DNA of 49,629 bases, taken from contig JACYLQ010000030.1 of assembly GCA_015272395.1 (NCBI GenBank), forward strand, positions 1 to 49,629. Direction: 5' to 3'. Both the position numbers and the translations under genes were made by a program. The notes beneath the pieces were generated by a model. That model was not told where the DNA came from and did not search any database. It saw nothing but the letters and a program-made list of their open reading frames with translations. This DNA comes from Calothrix sp. C42_A2020_038 (lineage in GTDB: Bacteria; Cyanobacteriota; Cyanobacteriia; Cyanobacteriales; Nostocaceae). Shown piece by piece: positions 34,248 through 43,287 of the stretch (positions are counted from its first letter, which is position 1; every line of letters begins with the position of its first letter).

Positions 34248-35080
34248 ATTGTGGCTGTTCGGATGATGGAGATATAAAAGTTACTAATCTTGAAACGGGT
34301 AATGTTGCTATGATTGATTCACATCATGATGATAATCATCACCATAATCACCATACACATGTGTTACCCGATGGTCGTGTTATAAGTCATACCCACCATC
34401 ATCAGCATACTGAACCTGCTCATATCCATGCCCAAGTACATAGCACTACAATATCGCTAGAGGCTGATATCTTAGCAAAAAACAATTTATTAGCGGCTCA
34501 AAATCGTGGTTGGTTTAAAGGTCGAAATATTCTAGCTTTGAATTTGATGAGTTCACCAGGCGCCGGGAAAACAACTTTACTTACCCGCACTATTAAAGAT
34601 TTAAAGCAACAATTAGAGATTAGCGTTATTGAAGGCGACCAAGAAACTATTAATGATGCTCAGAAAATTCAGGATACTGGCTGCAAGGTTGTACAGATTA
34701 ATACAGGAACAGGCTGCCATTTAGATGCAGCAATGATAGAAAAAGGTTTACAACAGCTAAACCCACCTCTAAATTCTGTAGTCATGATTGAAAATGTTGG
34801 TAATCTCGTTTGTCCGGCATTATTTGATTTGGGTGAAAATGCAAAAGTTGTAATCTTGTCAGTTACAGAAGGAGAGGATAAACCAATTAAATACCCACAT
34901 ATGTTTCGCGCTAGTCAAGTAATGATTATTACTAAATTAGATTTACTTCCTTACGTACAGTTTGATATTCAAAAATGCATTAACTACGCGCGTCAAGTCA
35001 ATCCACAAATTCAAGTTTTTCAACTGTCAGCCCAAACAGGTGAGGGCTTGAATGATTGGTATAAGTGGTTAATAAGTTAA
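34238..35080 (+). CDS. hypB: Nickel GTPase HypB with His-rich N-terminus
   Basis: HypB (280 aa) is the GTPase that drives Ni insertion. N-terminal MCVNCGC is the high-affinity metal site. A histidine-rich stretch (about residues 29-68, with runs such as HHNHH and HTHHHQH) can store nickel. The G domain starts with SPGAGKTT (106-113), followed by EGDQET, the GCHLD metal site and ITKLDLLPY (G4). It closes the hyp operon. Confidence 0.97.
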   Translation: MCVNCGCSDDGDIKVTNLETGNVAMIDSHHDDNHHHNHHTHVLPDGRVISHTHHHQHTEPAHIHAQVHSTTISLEADILAKNNLLAAQNRGWFKGRNILALNLMSSPGAGKTTLLTRTIKDLKQQLEISVIEGDQETINDAQKIQDTGCKVVQINTGTGCHLDAAMIEKGLQQLNPPLNSVVMIENVGNLVCPALFDLGENAKVVILSVTEGEDKPIKYPHMFRASQVMIITKLDLLPYVQFDIQKCINYARQVNPQIQVFQLSAQTGEGLNDWYKWLIS

Positions 35081-35125
35081 ATCAAAGTATGTCGAAGAAA
35101 GCAAAAAATCTCATATTTAAAAGTT

Positions 35126-35297
35126 ATGAATCAAACCTTACCTGAACTAAAACTATACACTTTCGATGAATTTATCGCGTGGTATCCTGAAGACTCTGTA
35201 AACGCGATATGAACTATACAGAGGTAACGACCAGATTGTGTCTCCTACTTTCCCAAACTTAAATTTAACCGCTCAACAGGTTTTTGATTCGGTTGCT
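35126..35297 (+). pseudogene. Uma2/DUF820 family N-terminal remnant, frameshifted
   Basis: The frame MNQTLPELKLYTFDEFIAWY, then PEDSVN, matches the start of cyanobacterial Uma2/DUF820 (PD-(D/E)XK-like) proteins, but then hits a stop. The expected continuation (RYELYRGNDQIVSP) is in another frame immediately after, ending at a stop soon afterwards. Only ~55 of the usual ~190 codons remain, so this is a dead fragment. Confidence 0.65.
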
Positions 35298-35335
35298 TAA
35301 ACTTTTTTACCAGAAATCTAGTCTAGTATTGAAAC

Positions 35336-35447
35336 AACGGGTTATATCATGTCCGGTTAATTACCCACCCCAGTAGAGACGTTACATGTAAAGTCTCTAC
35401 AAGGTTTTTATTACGCTTACGCTACCGGACATGATATTAAAACCCGT
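35336..35447. repeat. MITE-like nested inverted repeat
   Basis: The outer arms are 35336-35357 (ending CATGTCCGGT) and 35424-35447 (starting ACCGGACATG); the pairing extends outward as AACGGGTT against AAACCCGT with a small bulge. Inside lies a second pair, GTAGAGAC / GTCTCTAC, around 35374-35400. The 112-bp unit has no ORF. It looks like a miniature inverted-repeat or palindromic interspersed element next to other mobile debris. Confidence 0.6.
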
Positions 35448-35554
35448 CGCATTTATCGTTTCATCCGCTCCTTGAAAGGTAGGGGTTCTCACCCGTAGCG
35501 TGTCCTGTTTGATCGGTTTTACGTTGGTTTTTCCACCTAAACGTGAAAAGAGTG

Positions 35555-35923
35555 CTAAATCCAATCACGATATGCTGAAATTTCGTTTACGCTGATTTCA
35601 AAAGGCATTCCCTTGCCTGTGGGAGGGTAAACTCGAACTTTGGCATTTTTAGAAAAACGTTCAAGCCGACTACCAATTTGAGGAATGTTGCTGACGATAT
35701 GCCAGTAGCTTACAACATCAGGACAATCAATCGTTAATCTTAACGTTGAAGCTTCGCTTGTGATATACCACTGACAGTTTAATAATAATGCTTGAGTGAT
35801 TCGGTCACAGTCTTCATAGACGCATCTACCAATCGAACGTTCAAGTTCTACCTGCATCATTTTATCTAACTGCGAAATAATCGCAGGTGGCATATCATCG
35901 GGAGACTGAGAATATTTATTCAT
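35555..35923 (-). CDS. Conserved unknown protein, paralogue of the gene at 14821-15198
   Basis: A 122-aa protein from ATG 35923. An upstream extension to 36010 is possible in frame, but its sequence overlaps the TnpB relic on the other strand and is not shared with the paralogue, so I reject it. Shared pattern with the 14821 gene: LE-SIG-x5-CDR-T, LL-x2-C-WY-T, L-IDCPD, AKVRVYPP-GKGMPFE-VNE. No known domain recognised. One copy lies beside hupW, this one after hypB. Confidence 0.75.
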   Translation of the reverse strand: MNKYSQSPDDMPPAIISQLDKMMQVELERSIGRCVYEDCDRITQALLLNCQWYITSEASTLRLTIDCPDVVSYWHIVSNIPQIGSRLERFSKNAKVRVYPPTGKGMPFEISVNEISAYRDWI

Positions 35924-35927
35924 AAAA

Positions 35928-36122
35928 GGATTGTACAGAACAAAAGATGGACATTTGGTTAATAGTGATCTGAATGGTTCGCTAAATATTGGTAGAAAAA
36001 GTAAGCACAATGGTTTTACCGGAGTGTCTAGGGCTGCATTGACCCAGCCTAGAAGAATTAATCTTCTTAAATTGGAGAAGTTCCGAAGCGAGGACTTATC
36101 CCGCTTCAGAACAACTTCTTAG
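35928..36122 (+). pseudogene. IS200/IS605-type TnpB C-terminal remnant (second, different copy)
   Basis: The frame GLYRTKDGHLVNSDLNGSLN, then IGRK, is the end of a TnpB protein: the final catalytic Asp region (N-S-D-L-N-G-S-L-N-I). Only ~60 codons survive. The following CTTAGAATCCCCTCGGCGCC (36118-36137) resembles the transposon end. It differs in sequence from the TnpB relic in the hupS element. Confidence 0.7.
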
Positions 36123-36137
36123 AATCCCCTCGGCGCC

Positions 36138-36514
36138 GATTCCAGGGCAGGGTCAAAGTATAAGCCCTTCTGAGCTAAAATTTCATCGCGTTAATAGTAT
36201 TGCCTGTTAAATTACACATTTGTTTTATCAAAAAGTTTCTTAATTAAGCCAAATGTCTTTAACGGCAATACTCTAGCCAAATCCAACCAAATTTTTGAGA
36301 TGACAACTATACTTGTGCGCTATTAAAGCCAAAATTGAGGGTTGAAATTCAATTCATTAAAATCATGTTTGTTTAACTAGTTTTTCACCAATGCCACCTG
36401 AGAAAAACGCAACAGGTCTTGAAGTTGTGTTCTCATTATTACAAAAAATTCTGGCTTGTCTGATTTGGACTATTGACGATGGGTGGTTACACAACTCTTG
36501 AAAGCGTCATGTTT
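36138..36514. other. Spacer with no visible gene
   Basis: About 380 bp following the TnpB remnant. It is moderately AT-rich with no ORF, strong hairpin or repeat that I can support. Confidence 0.4.
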
Positions 36515-36850
36515 TTATGCTGCTATTAAATGCAATTCCAGCCATAACCGTGGGTCGGCATTTTTCAAGCTAGATTTTGGGTCGCGTAATAGCCTTGTTG
36601 CATTTAAAAATACAACTTGCATTAATCCCATGTTATCTGCTATTTCTCTTAACACCTCTTTTTTCGCTTGTATATAGGGCATTATTTCGTCTGTACAATA
36701 AATTCCTATATACCGGATGCGTTTCGGAGGGCGCCCCCAATAAGAGACTATAACTTTAACATAACAGCCGTCTAATAGTTCACCGACTGTTGGGTAGTAT
36801 TGTTTTAATATTCTCGTGAATTCTTTTGCGAGAAGGTCTTCAGTAATCAT
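36515..36850 (-). CDS. Unknown protein, 111 aa
   Basis: A basic 111-aa protein (MITEDLLAKEFTRILKQYYP...). No motif recognised. The sequence has a plausible alternating beta/alpha pattern (CYVKVIVSYWG; RIRYIGIYC; GLMQVVFLNATRLL) and normal codon use, so it is probably real. It stands alone between mobile debris and a three-gene minus-strand group. Confidence 0.5.
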   Translation of the reverse strand: MITEDLLAKEFTRILKQYYPTVGELLDGCYVKVIVSYWGRPPKRIRYIGIYCTDEIMPYIQAKKEVLREIADNMGLMQVVFLNATRLLRDPKSSLKNADPRLWLELHLIAA

Positions 36851-37081
36851 TGCAATAACGATTTACGGTAGCGCTCATCACACTATTCAATATAACATGA
36901 ATATGTTCTTGAATCCTGATAAAAAAGTTAGATTCATAAATATTTAATTAGTTAAAATTAAACTTTAAAATCTATTTCTCAAGATTTTAAATTTCATCTT
37001 GATTATGTTGAAAGTATACTAAATATTTTTAAAAAATAACAAGAAAAAAGGATGATGATTGTTTCCTTCTTTCTTGTATAA

Positions 37082-37393
37082 TTAACGAGAATTACGTTCT
37101 GATACTAAGATTTCTGCAATTAGGGGAGGTATTTGCTCTAGGTCAGTGTAGCGTTCAGAAGCACTAACGGGGGAAGTAAAAGTATAATTTGGGTCACACT
37201 CGCCAGTATCGTAAACTTGAATAAACCATCTATCTGGTAGTCCGGCAACACCGACTTCTGCTACATACCAATACTGACCTAACAACCGCGCGCTAAAAAT
37301 CACGAACCATTCGATTTCTGGTTCTGATATATTCCACTCCTCCATCAAAAATTCTAACGCTATGTCACCAGCTTGTCGTGCAGACAATAGCAT
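37082..37393 (-). CDS. Unknown small protein, 103 aa
   Basis: A 103-aa acidic protein rich in aromatic residues (EIEWFVIFSARLLGQYWYVAEV; PDRWFIQVYDTG). The layout, an N-terminal helix (ARQAGDIALEFLMEEW) followed by strands, resembles small single-domain proteins such as Imm35-like folds, but I cannot assign it. It is third in a minus-strand group, 2 bp downstream of the next gene. Confidence 0.6.
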   Translation of the reverse strand: MLLSARQAGDIALEFLMEEWNISEPEIEWFVIFSARLLGQYWYVAEVGVAGLPDRWFIQVYDTGECDPNYTFTSPVSASERYTDLEQIPPLIAEILVSERNSR

Positions 37394-37395
37394 TA

Positions 37396-37680
37396 TTACT
37401 CCTTTGCTGGAATTTCTGGATATAAACCTAGTTGTTTTGATAACTCACGAGCAACATGAACTAAAAACTCGGCACCCTCAGAATTATTCTCATGAACAAA
37501 TATAGCAGAAACTCGTAACATCGTCCGAATTAGTCCTGCATCAAGTAATTCTAAGTTTTCTTCTAACACTTCCGGTTCTTGACCGTTTGGACAGTTAAGG
37601 AGCTTATCAATCAAATCAAAATATTGATTTAGCTTTTCTGGTGGTTCTTCTTGATTGATTAGTTGAGGAGTTGTGTTCAT
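37396..37680 (-). CDS. Unknown small helical protein, 94 aa
   Basis: An acidic helical protein: LNQYFDLIDKLLNCPNGQEP, then EVLEENLELLDAGLIRTMLRVSA. I recall the LLxCPxGxE-xxIL-xNxxLLDxGL pattern from the N-terminus of some cyanobacterial TPR proteins, so this may be a stand-alone version. Function unknown. Coupled to the 103-aa gene (2-bp gap) and 4 bp after the membrane protein gene. Confidence 0.65.
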   Translation of the reverse strand: MNTTPQLINQEEPPEKLNQYFDLIDKLLNCPNGQEPEVLEENLELLDAGLIRTMLRVSAIFVHENNSEGAEFLVHVARELSKQLGLYPEIPAKE

Positions 37681-37684
37681 AATT

Positions 37685-38077
37685 TTACCAAAAATTACTT
37701 TTATTCCACATTTCTTCTAATTTTTCTACCTTTTTTCTGTAGAATTCAGCTCGATAAATAAGATATTTTTCATAAACGTAAACGCTTATACCAATACCAA
37801 CAGGAATAGATATTAACAGAAATTCTAAAAGAAAAATTATCCGAAATTTGTTAATGATAAACCAAAAATCATGATTAAATCCATTATATGGGTTACTTAT
37901 AAATGTATCATGGGGATAGATATGATGTTGCAATGGACTAACTTGATGAATAGATGAATAATTTTGATTTAATTGTAACCGTTGTTGCCAAATAATTCCA
38001 AATACTACGATTTCAGGAGAAAGTATTGCTAAAGTAACCAAACAAACAGTACAGATATTTAATAATTTGGTCTTCAT
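37685..38077 (-). CDS. Unknown two-helix membrane protein, 130 aa
   Basis: The protein has an N-terminal membrane segment (LLNICTVCLVTLAILSPEIVVFGIIW), a ~50-residue external loop, a second segment (IIFLLEFLLISIPVGIGISVYVY) and a charged C-terminal tail (KKVEKLEEMWNKSN). I choose ATG 38077 because AAGGAG lies 7 bp upstream (38085-38090 on the + strand); an upstream in-frame ATG at 38104 precedes that site. No family recognised. It leads the three-gene group 38077-37082. Confidence 0.65.
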   Translation of the reverse strand: MKTKLLNICTVCLVTLAILSPEIVVFGIIWQQRLQLNQNYSSIHQVSPLQHHIYPHDTFISNPYNGFNHDFWFIINKFRIIFLLEFLLISIPVGIGISVYVYEKYLIYRAEFYRKKVEKLEEMWNKSNFW

Positions 38078-38104
38078 CTCAGTTCTCCTTACTCTTTGCT
38101 GCAT

Positions 38105-38713
38105 TTAAATATCAGCAGGTATTTTGGTTTTTAGTCCATACAAATACATCTTTCTCCGTATGAAGCAACCACTTCAACTCTCCTCTTTAGTTAAGAAGTC
38201 CCCCCCAATTGCTTGAGGGGGTAGAGGGGAATCTCTGCGTAAATCCTATAGTTTTTATATCAGTTGCTTAAAAACCAGACTTAAACAGCGAGTCGGTTGA
38301 GTTTATTAAGTTTATTAAGCTGGCGCCAATAGCGCTCAAATATATATATAACAAGCTATATAATAATTTATGGGGATAGGGGTTCTAGTATTTCCGGGGT
38401 CAGGGACTAGACTTAAAGACTAGTGGTACTAGCATTTGTGTACTCGCATCTTAATTCTTCTCACTGATTGAGAGGGTCACTGTTGATTGTGTTGTCGCGT
38501 CAAAAAATCTTTACAATCGCCAACTACTCATCAGATTTAGGAATACACGTCGAATAGTCAAGCCGTGCTTAAAATAAATTAAGAACTACTTGATCAGATT
38601 CTCAAAAAAGTGCTGCGAAGATTAAAGCAGTTATTTCTATGCCAGAAGCTGCACTCAGTAATTTCAAGATTGTTTTCTGGTGTAGTAGATTTAGTATTTT
38701 AGGAGCTATATAA
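38105..38713. other. Spacer before cysK
   Basis: About 600 bp. A CCCCCC...GGGGG stem with an ~11-nt loop sits around 38200-38222, and a short AT dinucleotide stretch (ATATATATATA) around 38339-38350. TAGGAGC precedes the cysK start. No ORF is convincing. Confidence 0.45.
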
Positions 38714-39673
38714 ATGCGGATTGCTCACGACGTGACAGAATTAATTGGGCGCACTCCTTTGGTTCAACTCAACAAAATTCCTTATACAGAAGGATGTGTT
38801 GCTACTATTGTTCTCAAACTTGAAGGAATGAACCCAGCTGCTTCGGTAAAAGACCGTATCGGCGCCAACATGGTTAAAGTTGCTGAAGAACAGGGATTAA
38901 TTCAACCAGGTAGAACTATTTTAGTAGAACCAACATCGGGAAATACAGGAATTGCTTTAGCAATGGTCGCAGCAGCGCGCGGCTATAAGTTAATTTTGAC
39001 AATGCCTGAAACAATGAGCTTAGAGCGTCGGGCAATGCTGCGCGCATACGGTGCTTCTCTGGAGTTAACACCGGGAAGCGAAGGAATGCGAGGTTCAATT
39101 CGACGCGCGGAGGAAATAGTTGCCAAAACTCCTGATGCCTACATGTTGCAACAGTTTCGTAATCCTGCAAACCCCCAAGTACACCGCAATACCACTGCTG
39201 AAGAAATTTGGTCCGACACCGATGGGCAAGTAGATTTTATCGTGGCAGGAGTCGGTACTGGTGGCACAATTACTGGTGTGGCAGAAGTAATTAAACAACG
39301 CAAACCCAGTTTTCGTGCCATCGCTGTCGAACCTGTTAATAGTCCTGTGCTTTCCGGTGGCAGTCCTGGGGCACATAAAATTCAGGGTATTGGTGCTGGT
39401 TTTATCCCTGATATTCTCCGCACAGATTTGATTGATGAAGTGATTCGCGTTAGCGATGAAGATTCAATGGCTTATGGAAGAAGACTTGCGCGCGAAGAAG
39501 GTTTATTATCTGGCGTCTCCTCTGGGGCAAATTTATACGCAGCGATACAGATTGCCAAACGTGCGGAAAATGCCGGAAAACTAATCGTAGCAATTCAACC
39601 TTCCTTTGGTGAACGCTATTTGAGTACCCCAATGTTCCAAGATTTAGCACTCGAAACTGTAGGAGTCAGTTAA
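38714..39673 (+). CDS. cysK: Cysteine synthase A (O-acetylserine sulfhydrylase)
   Basis: A 319-aa PLP enzyme that makes cysteine from O-acetylserine and sulfide. The PLP-binding lysine is in [11 protein letters not shown]; the substrate loop is [11 protein letters not shown]; the phosphate-binding GTGGTITG and GVSSGAN motifs are present. It is a normal-length, intact housekeeping-type gene. Several CysK paralogues are usual in cyanobacteria. Cysteine supply could feed nif/hup Fe-S cluster assembly, but nothing in the sequence ties it to that. Confidence 0.95.
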   Translation: MRIAHDVTELIGRTPLVQLNKIPYTEGCVATIVLKLEGMNPAASVKDRIGANMVKVAEEQGLIQPGRTILVEPTSGNTGIALAMVAAARGYKLILTMPETMSLERRAMLRAYGASLELTPGSEGMRGSIRRAEEIVAKTPDAYMLQQFRNPANPQVHRNTTAEEIWSDTDGQVDFIVAGVGTGGTITGVAEVIKQRKPSFRAIAVEPVNSPVLSGGSPGAHKIQGIGAGFIPDILRTDLIDEVIRVSDEDSMAYGRRLAREEGLLSGVSSGANLYAAIQIAKRAENAGKLIVAIQPSFGERYLSTPMFQDLALETVGVS

Positions 39674-39685
39674 TCATATTACTGA

Positions 39686-39721
39686 GTGTAGAGATGATTT
39701 GGAAGCGAAGCGTCTCTACAC
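39686..39721 (+). terminator. Stem-loop after cysK
   Basis: GTGTAGAGA (39686-39694) pairs with TCTCTACAC (39713-39721). The GTAGAGAC/GTCTCTAC theme also forms the inner arms of the repeat at 35336-35447, so this could be a dispersed repeat acting as terminator. The T-tract is weak. Confidence 0.5.
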
Positions 39722-40432
39722 TAAGCACTTTTGACTCTAGCAAAAGACAATATTAAAAAAATATTAAATCTTTATGAGAAGCTGAATCAGAGCTATAAGC
39801 TGGTTCTTGGCTTTTAAGTTCGATAAATAAAACCACAAAATATTACAAAATGTTAAGTATTGTATATTTTTTTATAGGATGTGGTTTTCTCAGGTGATTA
39901 AGTTGTAGAAAATAAAGAAAATATAAAATCAGGCCTGTGTGGGCATACACGGGATATCTACTCTCAGTGTCTAATATTCAAACTCACCGAAAGGTTCTGC
40001 TTATTCTGAACACAATTTTTAGTTGAGTTATATTGAACTGAATTGAGCAGGATTGCTAACTTAGAATGGTTAGATAAGCCAGCCTAAAATCATGTAGGTG
40101 AAGCTAAAATCTAGCTAAGTTAGTTGTTTTCACTGGAATTATGTCCTTTGTGGATTTTTCTTTGAAAGCATATTTTTAACGTTACCCAAATCCTTCGATA
40201 GTTCTTTAATAATTAGGAATCCTTTTAAGTACGTGGGCAAAATAAAACATCAAAAATTCTATAAGTTAGTAGTTAGTGCTACAAACTCCAAAATTAGTTC
40301 TTTGTATCTGTACTTAGAACACCTCTTTTTGGAGTTTAAACCGCTAGCTGCAAGCTTTTATTTATTGATACCCATCTACTTACAACAGTTCATTTAGTTT
40401 AATATTTTTACGTACTGAGGAGCCGTATCCGA
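39722..40432. other. 700-bp spacer between cysK and the NYN gene
   Basis: AT-rich, without a credible ORF or tRNA. A GAGGAG lies 10 bp before the ATG at 40433. No clear promoter can be singled out. Confidence 0.4.
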
Positions 40433-41065
40433 ATGCAGCTACTTCCACGACCTCAGATGAATAATCAATTACGATTGAAATTGGAATCTGAGCAGTCACA
40501 TGAACTACCAAATCTTGAAGTTGTAAAAAAATCGCAGCCACATCGTAGTCGGCGAGAAGATTTTCAACAAGAATCAGGGCGTGTTGCTATTTTCATCGAT
40601 GGGTCAAACTTATTTTACGCTGCAATGCAGCTCAACCTTGAAATTGATTATGCAAAACTGTTACGCTGTCTAGCTAAAGACCGTCAATTAATTAGAGCTT
40701 ATTTTTATACTGCATGTGATAGCACCAATGATAAACAACAAGGTTTTCTGCTATGGATGAGCCGTAATGGTTATCGTGTGGTAACAAAAGAGTTAATTCA
40801 ATTTCCTGATGGTTCTAAAAAAGCCAATCTTGATGTTGAGATAGCAGTAGATATGCTAACGTTAGCAAGGCATTGTGATACTATAGTACTATTAAGCGGT
40901 GATGGCGACCTTGCTTATGCAGTAAATTCGATTGCTTATCAAGGTGTGCAAGTCGAAGTCGTAAGTTTGGCATCGATGACCAGTGATAGTTTAATTAACG
41001 TCGCTGATTGTTACACTGATTTGGAAGAAATAAAAGGAGAAATTCAGCGAAAGAAAGGAGAATAA
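40433..41065 (+). CDS. NYN-domain (LabA/DUF88-type) putative ribonuclease
   Basis: A 210-aa protein. After a ~48-residue basic, probably flexible N-terminus comes a NYN/PIN-like domain: VAIFIDGSNLFYAA (51-64) with the first catalytic Asp, KANLDVEIAVDML with further acidic residues, and LLSGDGDLAYAVNSI. This matches the LabA/DUF88 group of PIN-fold nucleases common in cyanobacteria. A role in RNA processing is likely; the target is unknown. It ends 38 bp before the convergent 387-aa gene. Confidence 0.88.
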   Translation: MQLLPRPQMNNQLRLKLESEQSHELPNLEVVKKSQPHRSRREDFQQESGRVAIFIDGSNLFYAAMQLNLEIDYAKLLRCLAKDRQLIRAYFYTACDSTNDKQQGFLLWMSRNGYRVVTKELIQFPDGSKKANLDVEIAVDMLTLARHCDTIVLLSGDGDLAYAVNSIAYQGVQVEVVSLASMTSDSLINVADCYTDLEEIKGEIQRKKGE

Positions 41066-41102
41066 GCATAGCAGTTCAAAGTTAAAAATTTAAAATTTAC
41101 AT

Positions 41103-42266
41103 TTACGATGAACGAAACAAGACTCGACCTGGTAGTATTTCATCATTAATTTTTGCATAAGCGCGCAAGCAGGCAGATACCTCTCCAGGTATCCCACCGA
41201 TATCAAGTTGCAAGTCGTCTTTTGAATATGCGTATATATCAGCATAGGTTCCCCAAAGTGGACGAATTTGGACTTGATACCCAGCATTGCGCGCGCGTTC
41301 AACGACATTATCGAGAGTGCGACGGGTTTCTTGTTGAAGTTTTCCCCACCATGAATAGCGGTTACAGGGTGGTAAATATACTAGTGAATGAATTGCTTCA
41401 TCTAAATCAAGTCTTGCGCGTAGTATTACAGCAAGGTCAGAATTATTAGCAGTGCATTGAACGCGACGAAACCTTTCAATTAAAACTGTCATATACTTAG
41501 TACGCTCGCCTTCACTGCTTAACGACCTGACTCCGAATCGGTCTACACTTTTAAGAGCATGATGAAGTGATGGGTCAATATTAATAAATTTTATACAAGT
41601 TGATACTACTCCTGCTAAAAAATTTAATTCATCATTAGTATTATCTGCTACTAATTGTTGCGATATTGGCGCCCGGTCAGATAAGCATAAACCTGTAGCT
41701 TTTATACTTCCCATTAGCCCCGGATACATAATTTCGCAGCGAGTAAAAGGCAATTGTCTATACACACGATGGTCTGGTTTGGCACCAACTTCTTCTGCTA
41801 GTTGAAGCGAAAGCTGGCGCCAATTTTCTGCTATTTTTTCAGGAACACGTAGTAACAACCGTTGAATTTCATTCCACAAATCTCCGTCACTGGTACTGCG
41901 AAACTCATACTCACCGATATACTGTAATAACTCTCGGTCAGCATATAATTTATTAACTATATGCTGTAACTTAAGTTCACTCACATGTGATTCAAACGCA
42001 TCTTCTACAGAAGTTGATGTATGAGTAGTATCTGCCGTGTCTTGGTCTGACTCTAAAGTCCTATCATCTGATTCTGAAACTGGGTCTTTTGGCTCTAAAA
42101 GCAAATCTAGTTCTTCTACAAGTGCTTGGCAAGTAGCGCTACCTAAATCAAAATCAGTAGTTTGAAGTGCTTGAGTCAGCTGACTTCGCAAACCGTGTAA
42201 ACCTAATCGCAGTATCCAAGCAAGCTGTGATTCTTCAAGTGCGAGTAATTTACTAAGATGTTCCAT
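41103..42266 (-). CDS. Unknown 387-aa protein, possible third partner of the GTPase/Hsp70-like pair
   Basis: A soluble protein with a helical N-terminal third (about 1-60), an acidic Ser/Thr/Asp-rich linker (about 61-90, SESDDRTLESDQDTADTTHT) and a C-terminal half with LVYLPPCNRYSWWGKLQQET and YQVQIRPLWGTYADIYAYS. I recognise no named domain. It is on the same strand as, and downstream of, the Hsp70-like and GTPase genes; the ~1 kb in between is occupied by a restriction-modification remnant on the other strand. An original three-gene operon later split by that insertion is possible. Confidence 0.7.
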   Translation of the reverse strand: MEHLSKLLALEESQLAWILRLGLHGLRSQLTQALQTTDFDLGSATCQALVEELDLLLEPKDPVSESDDRTLESDQDTADTTHTSTSVEDAFESHVSELKLQHIVNKLYADRELLQYIGEYEFRSTSDGDLWNEIQRLLLRVPEKIAENWRQLSLQLAEEVGAKPDHRVYRQLPFTRCEIMYPGLMGSIKATGLCLSDRAPISQQLVADNTNDELNFLAGVVSTCIKFINIDPSLHHALKSVDRFGVRSLSSEGERTKYMTVLIERFRRVQCTANNSDLAVILRARLDLDEAIHSLVYLPPCNRYSWWGKLQQETRRTLDNVVERARNAGYQVQIRPLWGTYADIYAYSKDDLQLDIGGIPGEVSACLRAYAKINDEILPGRVLFRSS

Positions 42267-42388
42267 AATAAATCTTGTAGGCGCCTAAATATATTGAGTT
42301 CAAAATTGTAATTTAGCTTTATTGAGAAAAGTTATTGTTTACACTAATTTATATAGTTTTAAAGTATTCTAATAATGTAAATATTAAG

Positions 42389-42511
42389 AATCGTTTTCAA
42401 GAGTGGATAAATAAAGTATCTAGCCAATTATATTTACCTAAAGAAACTGTTCAAAATATTAAAGGTATAGTGATTGAGGCAAGACAAGGATACAAATTTG
42501 TCGTCTCATGA
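42389..42511 (+). pseudogene. Restriction-endonuclease-like remnant
   Basis: The frame N-R-F-Q-E-W-I-N-K-V-S-S-Q-L-Y-L-P-K-E-T and then VQNIKGIVIEARQGYK resembles the beginning of a cyanobacterial type II restriction enzyme (KGIVFEARQGYKSKD-type), from memory. It has no start codon and breaks off after FVVS at a TGA that overlaps the methylase-like ATG. About 40 codons remain. Confidence 0.4.
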
Positions 42512-43245
42512 TTGAACGCGCTAATGTAAGTTTTGGGCATCAGTCTATGTCTTTCCAAAAAAGTAATACTCCTAAATTTCCATTATTAGAAATGCTTGAA
42601 AATCCAATTGTACTTCAATGGAAAGAAATAGTTCATTCAATTAAGCAATCAGCAACCTCAACAATTATTACTCAGCCGCGCATTGTTCTTTGTGATGCTC
42701 GCAATTTAAGCTTCAAATTAGAACCGAATCGCTACACATGCGTAATTACTTCTCCTCCTTATCCGAATCGTATGAGCTACATACGTGAACTGCGTCCTTA
42801 TATGTATTGGTTGGGTTATTTACAAAGTGGTCGAGAAGCTGGTGAGCTTGATTGGAAAGCAATTGGTGGAACTTGGGGTTGTGCCACTAGTAATGTCGGA
42901 AAATGGGCGCCAGAATATGATTTTAAAATTCCCTATGAGAATTTTTACACAATCATCGACCAAATTAGTCAAATAAGTGATTTGCTCGCACGCTATGTCC
43001 ATAAATATTTTTATGATATTGTACTTCATAGTCAAGAACTTTATAAGGTAGTACAGCATGGGGGTTTTATTCATTATATTGTGGGTAACTCCAAGTTTTA
43101 TGATGTTATGCTTCCTGTAGAATCAATTTTTGCTAGCATCTTTCAAGATGTAGGGTTTATTAATATTAACATTCAGACAATTCGTAAACGCACATCTAAA
43201 AAAGAACTTTTTGAGTTTTTAGTTTCTGCACAAAAACCTTGGTAA
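42508..43245 (+). pseudogene. DNA methyltransferase-like protein lacking the SAM-binding motif
   Basis: A 245-aa frame with catalytic motif TSPPYPNRMSYIREL (TSPPY at residues 81-85; amino-methyltransferase motif IV) and a preceding LCDARNL. In enzymes of this arrangement, the SAM-binding block (F-A/G-G-S-G-T) lies N-terminal to TSPPY; here no such motif is visible before or after it. With the adjacent nuclease remnant this points to a decayed type II restriction-modification system. The frame itself is open, so residual function cannot be excluded. Confidence 0.6.
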
Positions 43246-43287
43246 GGGAAGGGTATTGTAGCATTTATTTAGTTACATGTTTTTCAT

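Noticed and set aside
35924-36010. N-terminal extension of the minus-strand gene ending at 35555
   Set aside because: The extra 29 residues are antisense to a TnpB relic and absent from the paralogue at 14821-15198.
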